Shown here: positions 1 to 7,852 of the stretch, in pieces | Position numbering within the stretch: position 1 is the stretch's first letter | How the letters are laid out: each line of letters begins with the position of its first letter | Assembly (NCBI RefSeq): GCF_018861735.1 | Contig: NZ_JAHLEB010000015.1 | Location: forward strand, 34,862-98,861 | From: Clostridium lacusfryxellense | GTDB lineage: Bacteria > Bacillota > Clostridia > Clostridiales > Clostridiaceae | DNA: 64,000 bases | Reading direction: 5' to 3' | Program-made: the position numbers and the translations under genes | Notes under the pieces: model-generated | Database searches by the model: none | Told to the model about the DNA's origin: nothing | Seen by the model: the letters and a program-made list of their open reading frames with translations, nothing else

Positions 1-210
1 GAAATAGCAACAATAAAAAAGAGAAGTGGATTAGGAGTTAATGTATTTCCGCATTTGTTCCGTCATGGGAAAGCAACAGATCTATCCAACTCAGGCACAC
101 CAATCCAAATAATAAAAGAAATTTTAGGCCATGAGAACATTTCAACGACTACAATATATGCAAAAGTGAGTAAGGAAAACATAATGCACGAATACAGAAG
201 AACTTCTTAA
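1..210 (+). CDS. Tyrosine recombinase/integrase, C-terminal fragment cut by window start
   Basis: Only the last 69 codons are visible, in frame from base 1. They hold the end of a tyrosine recombinase catalytic domain: HLFRH gives the conserved His and Arg of box II, LGHENISTTTIYA gives the later His and the Tyr nucleophile. The form HLFRHGKAT, rather than the HDLRHT usual in XerC/D, recalls transposon- or phage-middle-region recombinases. It stops 20 bp before the next small gene, so it is probably part of the phage middle operon rather than an integrase sitting at an attachment site. The family is clear; the role is inferred. Confidence 0.85.
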   Translation, partial: EIATIKKRSGLGVNVFPHLFRHGKATDLSNSGTPIQIIKEILGHENISTTTIYAKVSKENIMHEYRRTS

Positions 211-230
211 AAAATATAGGGAGGGTAAAA

Positions 231-386
231 ATGATAGCATTAGCAAAAGTAACATTTATATTATCCATGGGTGCAATAATGGGATATTGGTTAGCTAATC
301 TGATGATGAATTGTAGTGAAAATAGCAGGAGAGAAGAAGAATTATTGAGGAATGAGATGTCAAGTAATGGTAAAAGTGAAGAATAG
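231..386 (+). CDS. Small single-span membrane protein, 51 aa
   Basis: A short gene with a good ribosome-binding site (GGGAGG, 219-224) seven bases before ATG. The product has one hydrophobic segment (about residues 5-23, MIALAKVTFILSMGAIMG...) followed by a charged tail rich in Glu, Arg and Ser. This N-in or N-out single-pass layout is common among small phage proteins of unknown role. It follows the recombinase fragment at 20 bp and probably shares its transcript. I do not recognise a family. Confidence 0.6.
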   Translation: MIALAKVTFILSMGAIMGYWLANLMMNCSENSRREEELLRNEMSSNGKSEE

Positions 387-754
387 ACAAATAAATCAAC
401 AAATGTATAAATATTATATTAATTATACAAATAGTAAAAAAGCGTGTAGGGAATTTAGGAAACGTGTAGGCTTTGTGTAGGCTTTGTGTATAAAAAAACT
501 GGTTCAAAGTATTGGTAATACTCAATCGTGTATAAAGTGTAGTAAATTATTGAACAATTATATACTGTGTAAAATATATGTAATATATATACATATATAC
601 ATATGTATTATGTATACAATAGGGATTTTTTGTACACTTTATACACGAATTATCATTAAACCTAGTGATACCAACGGGTTAAAGGGCGTGTAGGAAAATA
701 AATTCCCTACACGAATTCAAAATTCCCTACACGGTGGGGGAATGGAGGTAATTT
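387..754. repeat. Intergenic region with nested inverted repeats around an AT-rich core
   Basis: No convincing gene. The 13-mer CGTGTAGGGAATT at 443-455 recurs inverted at 701-713 and 721-733. Inside it, CGTGTATAAAGTGTA at 527-541 is matched by its exact reverse complement at 633-647. Further CGTGTAGG or GTGTAGG copies are at 463-470, 475-481 and 687-694. The core (about 560-625) is almost pure A/T with TATATATACATATATACATA-type runs. Such nested dyads fit an origin, a partition site or an operator cluster; which one cannot be told from sequence alone. Confidence 0.7.
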
Positions 755-970
755 ATGGATAAATCAATGGTATTAAAGAAAAAATATAATTCTCTGCTAC
801 TTCGAGAGAAGAAAGCATGTTTGTACTTAGATAATAAAAATATAAAACTTGAAGTTATAGAGAAAAGTTATATTCCAGAATATCAGAAAATTACTGTAGA
901 GCTTAGCGAAGTTGGAAACCAAATTGAAAATGCTAGACAAGATGAATTGTTAAACGGATTTAAAATTTAA
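755..970 (+). CDS. Small phage protein, 71 aa, helical, unknown function
   Basis: A charged, probably alpha-helical protein (KKKYNSLLLREKKACLYLD...) with no membrane segment and no motif I recognise. A strong ribosome-binding site (GGAGG about 743-748) precedes the ATG. It starts a compact cluster (755-1666) leading to the late activator. Small proteins with coiled-coil character in this position are frequent in Firmicute phages, but no function is assigned. Confidence 0.7.
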   Translation: MDKSMVLKKKYNSLLLREKKACLYLDNKNIKLEVIEKSYIPEYQKITVELSEVGNQIENARQDELLNGFKI

Positions 971-980
971 GGGGGCAAAT

Positions 981-1133
981 ATGAAAATAGATTTTAAAGA
1001 TATGTACCTGGGTAGAATAGATCAACTAAATATAAATATCAGAAATGCTGTTTTAGGTAAAAAGTGGACACTTAAAGCTCAGCTTGAGGCTGAAAAGAAA
1101 ATAATTCAAGAACGTGTTAAGAAGTTAGGCTAA
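981..1133 (+). CDS. Small phage protein, 50 aa
   Basis: Starts 10 bp after the previous stop with a GGGGGC ribosome-binding site. The 50-residue product (MKIDFKDMYLGRIDQLNINI...) is basic and predicted helical, ending KKIIQERVKKLG. It has no recognisable domain. Support comes from tight spacing, start signal and reading-frame composition matching its neighbours; still, a gene this short could be fortuitous. Confidence 0.55.
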   Translation: MKIDFKDMYLGRIDQLNINIRNAVLGKKWTLKAQLEAEKKIIQERVKKLG

Positions 1134-1159
1134 TATAAAAACTTAGGAGGGATAAGACA

Positions 1160-1666
1160 ATGAGATATTCTGCAAACTTTGATGAAGTAATAAAAAAAGC
1201 TGTAACAGAGGCTATTAAGGAATTTGATATAAAAAGACAGGAGGATGCAAAAACTAAAATTCTTCATAATACGAGATTGCTTTTAAGTAATTATAATAGT
1301 CTATCAAAACATTATAAGAATGCAGTTGATAATTTAGACTTTATAGATCTTGATGAAGTTGATGAAAATTCCTGTGAGAATATAGAATCAAATGATAAAC
1401 TATTTATATTAACAATCCGAAGAAGTAAGTTCAGGACAATGATTATGGTAAGTCATATTAAAGCAGCACTGGAAGCTCTAAAAGAAGAATGTATTAAGAA
1501 AAACCAGCTAAGTAAGTATGAGGTACTTGAAATGTATTATATACAAAATGTACCATTTGATAAGATAGCAGTTGAATTAAGCTGTGTAGAGATGACCGTT
1601 AGAAGGTGGAGAAACGAGATGGTACAAGCCTTGGGAGTATATTTATTTGGAGTAGATGCCTTATGA
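1160..1666 (+). CDS. Late-gene transcription activator-like protein (ArpU/RinA type)
   Basis: 168 residues with a sigma-region-4-like C-terminus: LSKYEVLEMYYIQNVPFDKI followed by VELSCVEMTVRRWRNEM, a helix-turn-helix of the kind in ArpU/RinA family phage regulators (about residues 115-155). These proteins switch on late (packaging, structural, lysis) transcription, and their genes usually lie just upstream of the terminase genes, as here. Start at ATG 1160 is supported by TAGGAGGG about ten bases upstream. The N-terminal 100 residues are charged and without motif. The family call is good; the regulated promoter is not identified. Confidence 0.75.
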   Translation: MRYSANFDEVIKKAVTEAIKEFDIKRQEDAKTKILHNTRLLLSNYNSLSKHYKNAVDNLDFIDLDEVDENSCENIESNDKLFILTIRRSKFRTMIMVSHIKAALEALKEECIKKNQLSKYEVLEMYYIQNVPFDKIAVELSCVEMTVRRWRNEMVQALGVYLFGVDAL

Positions 1667-1741
1667 TAAAAACGTGTTAAAAAGATGTTATATACATGTT
1701 AAAACAGAAGTGGTAAAATGATACTATTATAAATTGTAATT

Positions 1742-1784
1742 AAAAAGCACTTGAAAATCTTAACTGATTTCGGGTGCTTTTTCT
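1742..1784 (+). terminator. Hairpin with T-run after the activator gene
   Basis: AAAAAGCAC (1742-1750) pairs with GTGCTTTTT (1774-1782). It ends the early/middle transcript in front of the terminase genes. Confidence 0.6.
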
Positions 1785-1832
1785 ATGAATAAAAGGTAAT
1801 GGAAACCGTAATGGAAGTATTTAAAAGGGTAT

Positions 1833-1866
1833 AAGAGTACTGGTGAACAACTGGTGCTCTTTTTAT
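1833..1866 (+). terminator. Second hairpin with T-run before terS
   Basis: AAGAGTAC (1833-1840) pairs, with one G-T pair, with GTGCTCTT (1854-1861), followed by TTTT. It lies directly upstream of terS, so it may be an attenuator or a processed 5' end of the late message rather than a plain terminator. Confidence 0.5.
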
Positions 1867-1897
1867 GCTTAACGTTAACCTTAAGGAGGTGGTTTTA

Positions 1898-2293
1898 ATG
1901 CTAGATGAAAGACAAGTAAAGTGTGCAGAAATGCTTGCTATTGGTATAGGTAAAGCTGAAATAGCAACAATTGTTGGAATATCAAGAACAACCCTTTGGA
2001 GTTGGGAAAAATTGAAAGAGTTTCAGGCGAAGCTGGACGAATTCGAACAGGAGATTTCATTTCAAAGTAAACGGATATTAAAGGGAGCTCTTATCAATGC
2101 ATCAAAGGTTTTAGTCGAACAGCTAAAGTCAAAGAATGAGAAGATAGCACAAGGAGCAGCAACGGATATCCTTGATAGAGGTCATGGCAAGGCCACCTCT
2201 AGGATGGAGTTGGCTGACGGCCGAGAGGATAAAGACACCGTAACGGCTGATATATTGGACCAAGAGCTTAAAGAGTTTGATAAAGAGCAATGA
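1898..2293 (+). CDS. terS: Terminase small subunit-like protein
   Basis: 131 residues. Residues 6-40 form an N-terminal helix-turn-helix (RQVKCAEMLAIGIGKAEIAT then VGISRTTLWSWEK), typical of small terminase DNA-binding domains. A helical region follows, then an acidic tail ending LKEFDKEQ. It recognises phage DNA and hands it to the large subunit for packaging. The ATG at 1898 is chosen because AAGGAGGT lies at 1883-1890; an in-frame upstream ATG at 1865 lacks such a signal. The gene sits between the late activator and an 850-bp non-coding stretch with a regular palindrome array that may be its binding site. The family call rests on domain and position. Confidence 0.75.
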   Translation: MLDERQVKCAEMLAIGIGKAEIATIVGISRTTLWSWEKLKEFQAKLDEFEQEISFQSKRILKGALINASKVLVEQLKSKNEKIAQGAATDILDRGHGKATSRMELADGREDKDTVTADILDQELKEFDKEQ

Positions 2294-3153
2294 TGCTGGT
2301 GCAATGTAGGTAGTGGTTGCTACACAGATGTGCGATTACACTAACCATATATACGTTGGAAGTCTAGCCTATAGCCTCGTTTGTGGGTGATGCATTGTGT
2401 TAGTTTGAACTAATCATCTAATTAGATGCAACTAATCTTAATGATGCTACATTATATTTAGTTTCAACTAATCATCTAATTAGATCCAACTAATATATGC
2501 GGTGCTTATTATTAATTAGATTGAACTGATATGAGATTTAGTTATAACTAATTAATGCGGTACAATATTATATTTAGTTTGAACTAATATATATTTAGTG
2601 GCATCTAATGTAGTCGCAGAGCCATAACAGAATAGATTGAACTAATCATATAGTAGGTGCAACTAATGTTATATGGGGGTCATGTGAAGTTAGTTGCAGC
2701 TAATATTAAAATAGATTGAACTAATTTAATTGGCGAGTATCTTTATTTAGTTATAACTAATATTATGTTTAGTTACAACTAAATGAATGATACTAAATAA
2801 CCTAATTAGAATGAGGCTATCACTACATTATATGATGTATGAAGTCCTGTTATTGGTAAGCTATGCATGAGTGATAGACTCATTGTTATCATGTATATAA
2901 TTACTGTATAATATGCAGAATATACATGGATTCATAGTATATTATGCAGTTGTACAATCAATTAACCAAGGCAATGGGTTTAGAGCATGCATTAATGTCG
3001 TTAAAGTTTGATTTCACGACATTAATAGTTTGTTCATATTTAAAAAGAATTTATATTTTGTGGTGGGGTACCCTTCTATTCTGGGAATTTCTGAAATTCC
3101 TGGGGTAGGCTATACAATTTTTTATATTATTTTTTAGGTTGGGGGTGAGGCTA
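2294..3153. other. Non-coding inter-terminase region, candidate packaging (pac/cos) region
   Basis: About 860 bp without a plausible gene, very unusual inside a packed phage late operon. It holds the 14-site palindrome array (2401-2783, entered separately). Next comes an 11-bp inverted repeat, ATTAATGTCGT (2991-3001) with ACGACATTAAT (3016-3026). A GC-richer dyad follows around 3069-3107, where GGAATTT/AAATTCC (3084-3090, 3094-3100) lies inside TACCC/GGGTA. An imperfect dyad also covers about 2912-2949. Position next to terS, long non-coding length and clustered dyads fit a packaging initiation region; this is inference. Confidence 0.6.
2401..2783. repeat. Array of fourteen 14-bp palindromic sites with 58-bp period
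   Basis: Sites matching TAGWTNNAACTAAT (palindromic core TTAGTTNNAACTAA) start at 2401, 2423, 2459, 2481, 2517, 2539, 2575, 2596, 2633, 2654, 2691, 2712, 2748 and 2770. The steps alternate 22, 36, 22, 36, 22, 36, 21, 37, 21, 37, 21, 36, 22. A decayed fifteenth copy is at 2807. The sequence between sites is not conserved, but its length is (7-8 bp, then 22-23 bp). This is the signature of selection on protein-binding geometry rather than recent duplication. The binding protein is unknown; TerS is the nearest candidate. Confidence 0.9.
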
Positions 3154-3345
3154 ATGAAAATAACATTATTAACTCAATGGAAAGAAAAAGAATTAGTATG
3201 CTGCTGTCCTCTGATTAATAAATGCAACAAAAACCATGGATGCGAAGAACTAGATTTCACGTTAGATAATTCATTTAATATGAATGATTGCATGAGGCAT
3301 CCAAGTTATACAAGGCACAGAGGGGCTATTCAGCAAAGAAGGTGA
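3154..3345 (+). CDS. Small Cys/His-rich phage protein, 63 aa
   Basis: Begins at ATG 3154 behind GGGGGTGAG; it ends 4 bp before the large terminase. The product carries a cluster CCCPLINKCNKNHGCEE (about residues 16-32) with five Cys and one His, suggesting metal binding, then a basic end (RHPSYTRHRGAIQQRR). It lacks the HNH residues expected of the nuclease often found beside terminases. It may assist packaging, given its position, but no family is recognised. Confidence 0.6.
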   Translation: MKITLLTQWKEKELVCCCPLINKCNKNHGCEELDFTLDNSFNMNDCMRHPSYTRHRGAIQQRR

Positions 3346-3349
3346 TTAA

Positions 3350-5059
3350 ATGGAATATGATGAGAGTAAAGAAAATAGAAGACTACTGTTCCAATACTTA
3401 AAGAAATTATATGGTTCAGTTAGAGCTAGTGAATTGATGCATGAAAATAATAATAACTTATTTGGTTTTCATGGTCTAGCCTGGTCAGTAGGTAAGCGGT
3501 CAATAGCATTTTTCTGTAAATACTTTCTTCAGGACACATTTACACCTAAGCCTGGAAACGTAGCTAGAGAATTAGCACCTGTGCATTATGAACTTTGGGA
3601 ACAGGCTGAAAAAATGTTTATAGCTGATGAGTTCGATAAGTTTGGTGCAGCAGAACCTCGTGGAATTGCAAAAACAACTATAATGGATTTCGCAGTATCT
3701 ACTTGGCTCCATGCTTATGAGCTATCACCTTATACCCTTGTTTGCGGAAAGGTTGAACAGGATGCCACTGATTTTATAGCAACAACAAGGCAGGCTTTTG
3801 AAGAAAATCAATATATCATAAAAACATTTGGAAAATTAATTGATACTAGAAATTTCACAGTAAATAAATTAGAGCTTGAACTTGCTAATCATACAAAGAT
3901 ACAGGCAATATCTTCTACAAGCTCTATTCGTGGGAAAAAGTATGGTAATGATAGACCTTTCTGTATTATAGCTGATGATTACCAAGGTAAGTCAGATATT
4001 ATAACTCAGGAATCAAGGGATAAAAAATATCGTACTTGGATGGATGATGCAAAGTTTGCAGGAGATGAAGCCGTAATCCGTAATGGTGTAAAAATTAAAA
4101 TGGCCACAAAATTTATTGTACTCGGCACTATTCTTCATAGAGATTGTTTTATGAGTAGGATTCTTGTAAATAAAGAATATAAATGCATTACTAGAAAAGC
4201 AGTTTTAGTAGATGATGTTGATGATCTTTACACTACTGGATTATGGGCACAGTTTAAAGAGATTTATTTTAGTGATATATACGAGGATGCTGAAGCTGCA
4301 GCTAAAGAATTTTATTATCAACATGAAGAGGAAATGCAGTACCCTGTTTCATGGCCTGATAAATGGAGTTGTGTAAAACTTGCGATTGATTATTACACTG
4401 ATGAAATAAGTTTTAAACAGGAATTACAGAATGATGCCAGCAAAATTGGTGTTAAAAACTTTAAAACTACTGTTAATCAACCTGCTATAGAAATTGAAAG
4501 TCATAAATTTATTAAAACTATGCTTTGCATGGATCCTGCTGGCACTGATAATAAAAATAAGAAAAAAGAAGATTTTTATGGTTTCTTAGTTGGATCACTC
4601 GCTGATAATGGTTTTAAATATGCTCGTAAGGCTGAAATATTGAAAATTGAGTTTGATGGGTATATGAAGCATACTCTTAAACTTTTAATTGATTATAAAG
4701 ATATAACTCACATATGTGTTGAAAAAAATACATACTCAGGCGCTGATGTAATTAAGTTAAAAGAATTAATAGCATTGGATGAAGTTCTTAAATCGAGGAC
4801 TTTTATTTTTATTAATGAAATGCAGAATAAGAATAAAGATGAAAAGATTAGCACCATTGTTTCTGATGTTAATAATGGCAGAATAATTTTTAATGAAGAA
4901 GATGTTGCATTCCAAGATCAAATAATTGACTTTGCTGGCCAAAATTTCAGTGAACATGATGATGCTCCAGATATAACCGCAGAGTTTGCTAATAGAATTA
5001 ATGATATTAAGGTAGTAAGTGTTGTTAAAATATTGGACAGGAGAGCATTAGGCTTATAA
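3350..5059 (+). CDS. terL: Terminase large subunit
   Basis: 569 residues, normal length for a large terminase. The ATPase half has a Walker A variant EPRGIAKTT (Lys108) and Walker B CIIADD (Asp209-Asp210). The C-terminal RNase H-like nuclease half starts with MLCMDPAGTD (Asp395) and ends with a DAPDITAEFANR segment that supplies a later acidic residue. It pumps DNA into the prohead through the portal and cuts the concatemer. A ribosome-binding site (AAGAAGGTGA) overlaps the end of the upstream gene. It is followed at 12 bp by the portal gene, as usual. Confidence 0.95.
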   Translation: MEYDESKENRRLLFQYLKKLYGSVRASELMHENNNNLFGFHGLAWSVGKRSIAFFCKYFLQDTFTPKPGNVARELAPVHYELWEQAEKMFIADEFDKFGAAEPRGIAKTTIMDFAVSTWLHAYELSPYTLVCGKVEQDATDFIATTRQAFEENQYIIKTFGKLIDTRNFTVNKLELELANHTKIQAISSTSSIRGKKYGNDRPFCIIADDYQGKSDIITQESRDKKYRTWMDDAKFAGDEAVIRNGVKIKMATKFIVLGTILHRDCFMSRILVNKEYKCITRKAVLVDDVDDLYTTGLWAQFKEIYFSDIYEDAEAAAKEFYYQHEEEMQYPVSWPDKWSCVKLAIDYYTDEISFKQELQNDASKIGVKNFKTTVNQPAIEIESHKFIKTMLCMDPAGTDNKNKKKEDFYGFLVGSLADNGFKYARKAEILKIEFDGYMKHTLKLLIDYKDITHICVEKNTYSGADVIKLKELIALDEVLKSRTFIFINEMQNKNKDEKISTIVSDVNNGRIIFNEEDVAFQDQIIDFAGQNFSEHDDAPDITAEFANRINDIKVVSVVKILDRRALGL

Positions 5060-5071
5060 GGAGGTGGAGAA

Positions 5072-6403
5072 ATGAATTTAAGTGAAATGATAAAGAAATT
5101 ATTTAAAAAGCAAATTGGATTAGATATGCATAACCCTGAACATCTCAAATTGGTCAAAAAAATATATGGCCAATATAATGCAAATAAGCATATTCATGAA
5201 AAAATGTACCGTTACTATAAGGGCGATACTGATGCAATGAGAAATTATAAATTTATAACTGAAAGGTCCAATATTAAGACAAATACAAATTACATGAAAA
5301 AATTTGTTAAGGAAGAGGTCTCGTATACCGTTGGGAACGATATAACTTATGAGTCCAAGAGTGATAATAACGAAATAATTAAAGATATTGAATATTATAA
5401 AGCCCACTGGGATGAACTTCATGATACGAATCTTATGAAATATTTATTGGTATTCACTAAGGTTTATGAAATATATTACCTTAATGATAATCTTGACTTT
5501 TGTAGCAAAGTTGTAAAACCAACAGATGGTTATGCTTATACAAATGATAATGATAAGATTTTATTTTTTATTCGTGCTTTTAAAAATGATTTTGACACAA
5601 CTAACCAATATATAGATGTTTATACTGACGAATATATATATCATTTTGATATCAAATTTAATGAAATAGCTCCTCCAACTGAAAACATATTTAGAGAAGT
5701 TCCGGTTTCTGTTGGGGTATTAACACTAGAGGAATATCATGATAGCTTGTATGGTGATATTAAAGGTCTTCAGGACGCTTTTGAAACTAATTTTAGTGAT
5801 ATCGGTAATGAAATAAGTGATTTTAGAAACGCTTATTTGGTATTTACAGGTTGTGAAATTCCTAAAGAGGATATTCCAGAGATGAAAAAACTAGGGGTAT
5901 TACAAGCTAAAGACAAAGATAGTACAATCCAGTGGCTTATTAAAAATATTAATGATACCTTTATTCAAAATACGCTTGATAGATATGTTGATACAATGTA
6001 TCAAATTAGTTGCCATATAAATCATAATGAAGGTATGGTCTCTAATTTGAGTGGTATTGCTTTAAGGTCCAGGCTTATAGCACTGGAAAATAAATGTGAG
6101 CTTGAAGAAAAGGCACATAAAAATATTGTTAAAAATCGTAATAGGTTTTTATGCATGTATTTAAACCTTAAGAAAGACAAAAATTATGATTATAAAGATA
6201 TTAACGCTCTTTATACTCCAAATATTCCGATGGATGATTTAGGCACAGCTCAAATGTTGGCGCAGGTACCAGAGGGTACTATTTCTAAAGATACCGCAAG
6301 AGGATTATTTAGTTTTATTAATAATAAAGTTACTGAAGCTGAAAAAGTTAAAAAGGAACAGGATGCAGAAATGCCTGATCTTAATTTAGATGAGGTGACT
6401 TAA
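5072..6403 (+). CDS. Portal protein (SPP1 gp6-like)
   Basis: 443 residues. The start is set by AAGGAGGTGG just upstream. Features of SPP1-type portals are visible: the early IHEKMYRYYKGDT segment, TNYMKKFVKEEVSYTVG, and a C-terminal region with long helices (IALRSRLIALENKCELEEKA). The dodecameric portal forms the DNA gate at one capsid vertex and contacts the terminase. The stop codon (6401-6403) directly abuts the ATG of the MuF-like gene, implying translational coupling. The acidic C-terminus (QDAEMPDLNLDEVT) is common in the family. Confidence 0.92.
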   Translation: MNLSEMIKKLFKKQIGLDMHNPEHLKLVKKIYGQYNANKHIHEKMYRYYKGDTDAMRNYKFITERSNIKTNTNYMKKFVKEEVSYTVGNDITYESKSDNNEIIKDIEYYKAHWDELHDTNLMKYLLVFTKVYEIYYLNDNLDFCSKVVKPTDGYAYTNDNDKILFFIRAFKNDFDTTNQYIDVYTDEYIYHFDIKFNEIAPPTENIFREVPVSVGVLTLEEYHDSLYGDIKGLQDAFETNFSDIGNEISDFRNAYLVFTGCEIPKEDIPEMKKLGVLQAKDKDSTIQWLIKNINDTFIQNTLDRYVDTMYQISCHINHNEGMVSNLSGIALRSRLIALENKCELEEKAHKNIVKNRNRFLCMYLNLKKDKNYDYKDINALYTPNIPMDDLGTAQMLAQVPEGTISKDTARGLFSFINNKVTEAEKVKKEQDAEMPDLNLDEVT

Positions 6404-7138
6404 ATGAAAGATTATACAGATAAAGAAGAGTTAGATTTTATAGAGGAGCTTTATAATGAAGCTGATAAACAGATAAAAGAGGTATATAAAGAGCAGAAAG
6501 ATAATAGAGATGAATTATTAAAGCAATTAGCAACTATCATGCTTACCTATTCCATTTTAAACGACCTAATGAAGCTTTCTATAGCAGATAAAAAGAAAGA
6601 GCACAATAGGTTGTCCAATATGGTTACAAGTGGAGCGCAGAGACAAGGTACTACACAGAATAGGGTTATAGAGGAGATGTTATCCTCTACTATAAATAAA
6701 ACCTTTGATTTTTACAGCTATAATGTAAATTTTAAAGATGTTAAAGAGATTATAGGCAATAATTTCAAAGGGAAACATTTTAGTACTAGAGTTTGGGAAA
6801 AAGAAGAAGATGTTGCCAAACACCTCAATAAGAAAGTTAATGATTTCCTTAATGGAAAAGTAAATGTTAATCAAATTAAGAGAAATATTGAAGATACTTA
6901 TAATGCCAATGCTTACAATGCACGCAGGCTTGTTGAAACAGAAATTAATCGTGTTGAGGATGAAGCATTTAAAAGATTCTGTAAAGAAACAGGTGTGAAA
7001 CGCGTTATGAGAAATGAAGAAATGGATTCCAGAACTTGCGCTGAATGTGCTGGTATAAATGAAAATGTATATGATTTAGAGGATGCTCCGGGTGGCTTGC
7101 ACCCTTGTTGCCGAGGTTACAACACAATAGTTGAATAA
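6404..7138 (+). CDS. Minor head protein, MuF/SPP1 gp7 family
   Basis: 244 residues. The C-terminal third shows the family signature: RRLVETEINRVEDEAFKRF, then DSRTCAECAGINENVYDLED and GLHPCCRGYNTIVE, with paired Cys and the HP-C-R motif at the end. Proteins of this family sit on the portal and influence ejection. The N-terminal 120 residues are helical and charged. It starts immediately after the portal stop, with the ribosome-binding site inside the portal gene (GATGAGGTGA). It carries no fused toxin domain, unlike some MuF proteins. Confidence 0.9.
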   Translation: MKDYTDKEELDFIEELYNEADKQIKEVYKEQKDNRDELLKQLATIMLTYSILNDLMKLSIADKKKEHNRLSNMVTSGAQRQGTTQNRVIEEMLSSTINKTFDFYSYNVNFKDVKEIIGNNFKGKHFSTRVWEKEEDVAKHLNKKVNDFLNGKVNVNQIKRNIEDTYNANAYNARRLVETEINRVEDEAFKRFCKETGVKRVMRNEEMDSRTCAECAGINENVYDLEDAPGGLHPCCRGYNTIVE

Positions 7139-7146
7139 AGAACCTA

Positions 7147-7256
7147 CTATTTAGCAGATTCTTCAAAATAATCTTTTAATATTTTGTTGATTTGGTTACT
7201 TACGTTTCTACCTTCTTTATCAGCTAAAGTTCTAATATCTACTAAAATTTGTTGAA
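7147..7256 (-). pseudogene. Ribbon-helix-helix protein, 3' remnant
   Basis: Reading on the minus strand, the last about 33 codons (...VDIRTLADKEGRNVSNQINK...DYFEESAK) match the second half of an Arc/CopG-type ribbon-helix-helix repressor: helix A, turn, helix B. The first half, with the DNA-contacting strand and a start signal, is missing. Upstream of about 7256 the frame runs into sequence that reads as an HNH nuclease remnant on the other strand. So this is a broken gene at a recombination scar. Confidence 0.55.
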
Positions 7257-7454
7257 AGGCGAATTGATGCAGACAATGGAATAGTATTAAAACATGATAT
7301 ACACGTACTGTTTCATAAGTTATATGGCTATGGTGGAAATACAAGAGCACAATTCATACAGTTTAAATCCAATTATGCTAGTGGTGAATTTTATGTGGGG
7401 ATGGTAGTGAAAAGACATAGTAAAAACAAACGTAGGGAGGAAGTTATATGTTAG
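7257..7454 (+). pseudogene. HNH endonuclease, C-terminal remnant
   Basis: The + strand frame through 7257-7454 reads RIDADNGIVLKHDIHVLFHK followed by LYGYGGNT and QFIQFKS. This resembles the end of phage HNH homing-type nucleases (N-G-I-L-C-x-x-C-H-x-x-F-H, then YG-NNT-QF). The expected Cys residues are replaced and there is no start codon or N-terminal domain, so it is a fossil. It overlaps the start of the next gene by a few bases, and together with the ribbon-helix-helix fragment marks a mosaic junction. Confidence 0.5.
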
Positions 7455-7849
7455 GCAAAATTGATTGTAAAAATATGTTCAAGGATAATGACAATCATTT
7501 GTGTTGTGTCCATACAGGCAAACATTGCAATTTTAGAAAAGGTGAAAACAATGGTATGAGATGTGGTAGTTACAATGCCAAAATAATAAGAGAACCTATA
7601 AAAATGAGAGTCCCACAAGTTGGCGAATTTGAAGATTTAAGTCTTGAAATTGTTATTGAGCGTAAGGATATGCAGATAGAATCTTTGATTGAATTTAGCA
7701 AGAACTTAAAGAAAGAAAATCTACGATTGAAAGCCGACAGAGAAGAATTAATTTTAGATTTAATAAATAAACGGAATGACCATTTCAGAGGTGATGACGT
7801 TTATGAAACCTTATACGATATAATTAGTAAACTAGAGGGGAGGGAATAA
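7448..7849 (+). CDS. Phage protein of unknown function, 133 aa, Cys-rich N-terminus and coiled coil
   Basis: ATG at 7448 follows GGGAGGAAG. Residues 7-40 carry Cys in CKNMF, HLCCVHTGKHC and MRCGSYN (five in all), possibly a small metal-binding module. Residues 70-110 are charged and helical (ERKDMQIESLIEFSKNLKKE), suggesting a coiled coil. It is followed at 3 bp by another hypothetical. No family recognised. Position between the MuF-like and scaffold genes is a common place for small accessory genes. Confidence 0.65.
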   Translation: MLGKIDCKNMFKDNDNHLCCVHTGKHCNFRKGENNGMRCGSYNAKIIREPIKMRVPQVGEFEDLSLEIVIERKDMQIESLIEFSKNLKKENLRLKADREELILDLINKRNDHFRGDDVYETLYDIISKLEGRE

Positions 7850-7852
7850 CGA

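Noticed and set aside
295..693. Open frames on both strands across the nested-repeat region
   Set aside because: Ile/Tyr/Cys-rich translations produced by AT-rich repeats, no ribosome-binding sites, and they overlap the structured repeats.
2401..2783. CRISPR-like appearance (36-bp repeat unit, 22-bp spacers)
   Set aside because: The repeated parts are two degenerate palindromes, spacers are too short, the repeat is not conserved across its full length, and no cas genes are present. A binding array explains it better.
7147..7350. Intact 67-residue minus-strand gene
   Set aside because: Only the last about 33 residues resemble a protein family; the rest is the reverse of an HNH remnant and no start signal is present.
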